Both the position numbers and the translations under genes were made by a program. Below, in pieces: positions 6,588 to 9,218 of a DNA stretch of 9,218 nt. This stretch comes from Spirochaetaceae bacterium (GTDB taxonomy: Bacteria > Spirochaetota > Spirochaetia > DSM-27196 > SLAA01). Position 1 is the stretch's first letter, and each line of letters starts with the position of its first letter. The notes below the pieces were generated by a model. The model saw only the letters and a list, made by a program, of their open reading frames with translations. It was not told the DNA's origin and made no database searches. The DNA is taken from NCBI GenBank assembly GCA_003564775.1, contig PXEI01000426.1, positions 1-9,218 on the forward strand, written 5' to 3'.

Positions 6588-6600
6588 CTAAATATTCAAA
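6569..6600 (-). promoter_or_regulatory. Candidate Bacteroidota-type promoter of the PIN-like gene
   Basis: TTTG (6600-6597), a 20-base spacer and TATATTTA (6576-6569) fit the Bacteroidota -33/-7 pattern (TTTG, 19-21 bases, TAnnTTTG) with one mismatch. The start point would fall near 6562-6560, giving a leaderless or very short-leader mRNA starting at the ATGATG pair. This promoter would let the PIN-like gene, the mini-CRISPR and perhaps cas6 be transcribed apart from the antitoxin gene. Confidence 0.5.
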
Positions 6601-6627
6601 TGCGTCATAGAAAATTACTCATTTTGA

Positions 6628-6849
6628 TCAACCTGTCACCACAGTTTTTCTCTCACTATCTGCAGCATACGCCAGACACGCTAAAACGTCTTCTTCCGTA
6701 AGCTCAGGAAAATCAGTAAGGATTTCTTCAGTTGTCATACCCGCGGCAAGATAGCTGAGAACATCGTACACGGTTATGCGTAAACCTCTGATGCAGGGTT
6801 TCCCGCTTCGTTTGCCGGGTTCATATGTTATAATTTTGGTGTAATCCAT
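6628..6849 (-). CDS. DUF433 protein, predicted antitoxin of the PIN-like gene
   Basis: A 73-aa protein from ATG 6849-6847. It has the DUF433 (COG2442) signature almost complete: GKPCIRGLRITVYDVLSYLA, then AGMTTEEILTDFPELTEEDV and LACLAYAAD, a small helix-turn-helix-like fold. DUF433 proteins are predicted antitoxins paired with DUF5615 nucleases; they are thought to bind both their own promoter and the nuclease. The partner follows 64 bp downstream on the same strand, in the usual order antitoxin then toxin. The gap is wider than in most tight toxin-antitoxin operons and holds a separate promoter candidate. An inverted repeat lies 27 bp upstream of its start. Confidence 0.9.
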   Translation of the reverse strand: MDYTKIITYEPGKRSGKPCIRGLRITVYDVLSYLAAGMTTEEILTDFPELTEEDVLACLAYAADSERKTVVTG

Positions 6850-6875
6850 AAAATCAACTGAAGTAAAGCACTATG

Positions 6876-6888
6876 TACTATTATAGTA
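6876..6888. promoter_or_regulatory. Perfect inverted repeat TACTATTATAGTA upstream of the DUF433 gene
   Basis: TACTAT and ATAGTA arms around one base form a 13-bp palindrome, with an extra ACTAT copy just to its left (6871-6875 region). Read on the minus strand it contains TATAAT. It lies in the 102-bp intergenic region before the DUF433 gene and could be the operator/promoter for autoregulation by the antitoxin. No good -35 match is seen. Confidence 0.35.
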
Positions 6889-6951
6889 AAACCGAAGTAA
6901 TTTACCCACTTGAATTTAGAAGAAATTGCTGATTCTAACTTTAAGTTCCCC

Positions 6952-7776
6952 TCAATACCCATCCGGATTAAACTGCACCAACTTGTCAAACAACGGTGTT
7001 TTGGATACGTCGCCATCTGAAATGGAATATATGTGGGGTTCAAAGTTTATTATGCCGAAGTAGTCAAGGAACCGTGAAAAAGTGCGTACTGTATAGCAGT
7101 TGTAAGCATATTCTTTGGAATGGCCGGTGTTTTCCAGAAGATGGGGGAAGGCTTTGAAATATTTTTCAGCGTAGAAATCACTTTCACGCGGTTGTTCACC
7201 ATATTTTCTGAGCAGTAGCAGGGTGAAGTACCATCCGAACTGGCCGATGCTATTATCTTCGAATCCGTCAAAATAAGCCCAGTTAAATTTATGGGCAAAA
7301 GCATCGAGAATCATCATAAACATATCACGCTTATTCTTTAATGCGTTTTTTCCATCGCGCGTTAACCGGATGCTGCCCTTGTATTTTCTGGTAAATCCCG
7401 TTATCTGGGCGAGAATGTGCGTTAAATGGATGGAATTGGCACTCGTTTCATTGTAGAGCTTGGTTATTCCATTTTCAATGTCCTCTTCCTTAATAAATCC
7501 CTGATGGTAGACTTCAGCGACAAGCTTTACGGGCAGAAATCCTTTGCTGGTGAGCTTGATTTCGCCCTCTTTGGCAATTTTCTGAGCTAAATACCTCACC
7601 TGATTAAGAATTGGGATTTGATCGTAATCCGCTTCGCTGAGTTCCTTAAACTGAATCGGGTTTTCGAATCTGAACGGTTTATCAACCAAAAAATACATTT
7701 GGGGAGGGTGGAGCCCTTCAAATTCACTTGGTGGGCGTGAGTCAAGAGTTTCAAAAAAATCGGCGTGAATGGTCAT
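6952..7776 (-). CDS. Uncharacterised protein, 274 aa
   Basis: Starts at ATG 7776-7774 and stops at TGA 6954-6952. I do not recognise a named family with certainty. It begins with a FEGLHPPQMYFLVDKPFRFE segment, followed by two stretches of the same kind, GEIKLTSKGFLPVKLVAEVY (about residues 92-111) and GSIRLTRDGKNAL (about 154-166), each reading like the strand-turn-helix end of a winged-helix unit. The middle-to-late part has FNWAYFDGFEDNSIGQFGWY and later CYTVRTFSRFLDYFGIINFE. There is no signal peptide or membrane segment, so it is probably cytoplasmic. It resembles widely distributed bacterial proteins of unknown role. Nothing links it functionally to the cas genes except position. Confidence 0.8.
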   Translation of the reverse strand: MTIHADFFETLDSRPPSEFEGLHPPQMYFLVDKPFRFENPIQFKELSEADYDQIPILNQVRYLAQKIAKEGEIKLTSKGFLPVKLVAEVYHQGFIKEEDIENGITKLYNETSANSIHLTHILAQITGFTRKYKGSIRLTRDGKNALKNKRDMFMMILDAFAHKFNWAYFDGFEDNSIGQFGWYFTLLLLRKYGEQPRESDFYAEKYFKAFPHLLENTGHSKEYAYNCYTVRTFSRFLDYFGIINFEPHIYSISDGDVSKTPLFDKLVQFNPDGY

Positions 7777-7801
7777 ATCTAATATTTTATTTTAGTAAGC
7801 A

Positions 7802-7819
7802 TCACTTTGGGAAAAGTGA
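7802..7819. repeat. 7-bp inverted repeat hairpin between the secretion gene and the 274-aa gene
   Basis: TCACTTT (7802-7808) and AAAGTGA (7813-7819) around GGGA form a perfect hairpin 51 bp downstream of the stop codon at 7870. No T run follows on either strand, so it is only a weak terminator candidate for the upstream gene; it could also be an operator for the 274-aa gene, whose start is 26 bp further on. Confidence 0.35.
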
Positions 7820-7869
7820 CTTGTATATTATCCGATCCTCCCCAAAATTTTCTTTTTTCTGCTCGCAAT

Positions 7870-9168
7870 TTACCTGCTCACAACCCTTCCCACACTCAAT
7901 AACCGGTCCGCCTGTATCTCCTGATCGCGGTAGTAGATGAAGGTGTGGTATTCCTGACGGGTGTCGGAGAAAAAGGCGTCGAGGCGGAGGTCGTTGATGG
8001 CGCCGTCTTCGAGAACAACGTATTTATAGTCGTACCGGCCTTCTTTGATCAGCGCATAGCCGCGGAAAAAATCGCCGGCGGCGTTGAAGTGCATCCGGTT
8101 TTCCTCGTTGATGGTCCAGTTGTTGAACGGGCCCACGACGTATATTTTCTCCTCTGCATCGATCCATGACGGGCGCTCAAGATTAAACTCCACTTTGGCA
8201 TAACGCGAGCGCGTGTTGGTTTCCGGGCTGCCGTGTTTGAACGTTCGGCTCCGGCGCGGGTTTACGTCCATATTCACCACATCAAACTGCAGCCGCACTC
8301 TCGGGGGATCTTCCTCCGGAAATACTTCCAGAATATCCCGCGTGATGGAGCGGATATCGGTGAGATCCAGCGGACGGAATTCGTATCGTCCAAAAAATCC
8401 GTTATCCCGATCCACATATTTTCTGATCTGACCCGGACTCGAGATATCCACTACGTTTGCCCGGCGGTTTCTGCCCCAAAACTGATTTTGTGCAAAATAG
8501 ATGCTGATATTTGTCTGAGGCAGAATCACAAACTCAGGATACCGGTAGGTCGCAAAAAGCTGATGCGCCGGAAATCCGTCAAACCCGAAGTATTCTTCAA
8601 CTTCAGTGCGCACGTTGCCTCGTCCTTCGGCGACAAAAAACGGAATGGAAAACAACGGCTCAAATCCGCCTGAATCGTAAATGTGCATCAGGTAGTTGCC
8701 GCTCTGCGTTACGCCAAAATTTCTATTAGGGAATTTGTAGCTGAAATGGTGATAGCCCGGATGCTGCGTGGCGGAGGGCGTGGCGCGGTCGATGGTATCT
8801 TCAGTAAATCCGCGGAGGAAAAAGTTTGGAATCAGGCCGCTTTCGCTCCAGTCGGCGTTGTGATGCGTAATCCGGACTCTGAAAAGGGAAGGCTGATCAG
8901 AAATCTGATCAAATCTGAGCGTAATCTGATCGGATGAGCCAAGCGTGATTACGGGAGGATTGCCGGGCGTTTCCATAAACATCTCCACGCTCTGGATTCC
9001 GGCCGGAGGGGCGATTTGGCCCGGTACGGAAAAGGCGTTGGCCGGCGTTTCGGGCGGAGACTCGCGCTCTGAGCGGCTCATCAGCTCTCCGAATTCTGAT
9101 GAGCAGGAAACAAAAATCAGCGAAATGAAAAGAGCAGAAAGAATGGTAATCCGGCGAAAATCAGACAA
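7870..9168 (-). CDS. Type IX secretion system plug-like lipoprotein (DUF5103 family)
   Basis: A 432-aa protein when started at TTG 9168-9166. Its N-terminus, SDFRRITILSALFISLIFVS then Cys, is a lipoprotein signal with lipobox FVSC, so it should be lipid-anchored outside the inner membrane. The N-terminal domain has the T9SS plug signature: SDQITLRFDQI, RVRITHHNADWSESGLIPNF, FLRGF, YHHFSYKFPNRNFGVTQSGN. In Flavobacterium the Plug protein closes the SprA translocon. The C-terminal part (EEKIYVVGPFNNWTINEENR, then GRYDYKYVV) looks like an E-set/CBM48-like sandwich, as in this family. A longer form from TTG 9183 (437 aa) is possible; the shorter start has a well-placed GAGGGA site. More GC-rich than the CRISPR genes; likely core genome. 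Confidence 0.88.
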   Translation of the reverse strand: MSDFRRITILSALFISLIFVSCSSEFGELMSRSERESPPETPANAFSVPGQIAPPAGIQSVEMFMETPGNPPVITLGSSDQITLRFDQISDQPSLFRVRITHHNADWSESGLIPNFFLRGFTEDTIDRATPSATQHPGYHHFSYKFPNRNFGVTQSGNYLMHIYDSGGFEPLFSIPFFVAEGRGNVRTEVEEYFGFDGFPAHQLFATYRYPEFVILPQTNISIYFAQNQFWGRNRRANVVDISSPGQIRKYVDRDNGFFGRYEFRPLDLTDIRSITRDILEVFPEEDPPRVRLQFDVVNMDVNPRRSRTFKHGSPETNTRSRYAKVEFNLERPSWIDAEEKIYVVGPFNNWTINEENRMHFNAAGDFFRGYALIKEGRYDYKYVVLEDGAINDLRLDAFFSDTRQEYHTFIYYRDQEIQADRLLSVGRVVSR

Positions 9169-9175
9169 AATAAGA

Positions 9176-9181
9176 TCCCTC
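9176..9181 (-). promoter_or_regulatory. Ribosome binding site GAGGGA deciding the TTG start at 9168
   Basis: GAGGGA on the minus strand lies 7 bases before TTG 9168-9166. The alternative TTG at 9183 has the site inside its coding sequence and only a distant AAGGG further upstream. The shorter start also gives a standard basic n-region (SDFRR) for the signal peptide. Confidence 0.5.
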
Positions 9182-9218
9182 AAAAACGAATGAAGCAGGC
9201 CCTTTCAGCTCAAGATTG

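Noticed and set aside
6828..7304. Minus-strand frames at 6828-7043 and 7050-7304
   Set aside because: They overlap the well-formed 274-aa gene in other frames and show no recognisable protein features.
8233..8673. Plus-strand open frames across the T9SS plug-like gene (for example 146 aa at 8233-8673)
   Set aside because: Antisense shadows of a recognised lipoprotein gene.

Overview
The window is a minus-strand CRISPR-Cas locus with accessory genes, probably from Bacteroidota or a close relative such as Rhodothermota/Balneolota. The main evidence is the gene at 7870-9168, a lipoprotein of the type IX secretion plug (DUF5103) family, which is confined to that group. Promoter-like sequences of the Bacteroidota form (TTTG, about 20 bases, TAnnTTTR) also fit. 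By eye, the secretion gene is more GC-rich than the CRISPR part, so the CRISPR part may be an acquired island.

Layout, read in the direction of transcription (9218 to 1): T9SS plug-like lipoprotein (7870-9168); an uncharacterised 274-aa protein (6952-7776); DUF433 antitoxin-like gene (6628-6849); DUF5615 PIN-like nuclease gene (6222-6563); a degenerate two-repeat mini-CRISPR (6148-6226); then a compact operon cas6 (5410-6066), cas5 (4811-5413), cas3 (2658-4811), cas8-like large subunit (1240-2655), cas7 (172-1221); a strong hairpin (117-150); and the first 30 codons of cas4 (1-90), which runs off the left edge. Cas3 plus Cas4, the DevR/Cst2-like Cas7 and the ATTGAAAG-type repeat handle point to a type I-B-like system. 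cas1, cas2 and a full array would lie beyond base 1, if present.

The most interesting element lies between the PIN-like gene and cas6. Two near-identical copies of a CRISPR-repeat-like sequence (core AATCGAACCTT..CGGGAATT) flank a 19-nt pseudo-spacer. The first copy ends in the 8-nt handle ATTGAAAG; the second has lost its handle and ends in a run of eight T. The first 18 nt of the pseudo-spacer match, at 16 of 18 positions, a site at 6567-6584 just upstream of the PIN-like gene. That site lies over its predicted promoter -7 box and is preceded by CCA, a known type I-B PAM. This is the architecture of a CreA-type crRNA-like regulator: Cascade, guided by the mini-CRISPR RNA, would repress a toxin-like gene (CreTA-like addiction of the cas operon) and/or tune transcription running on into cas6. 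It is an inference from sequence only, but it makes specific testable predictions.
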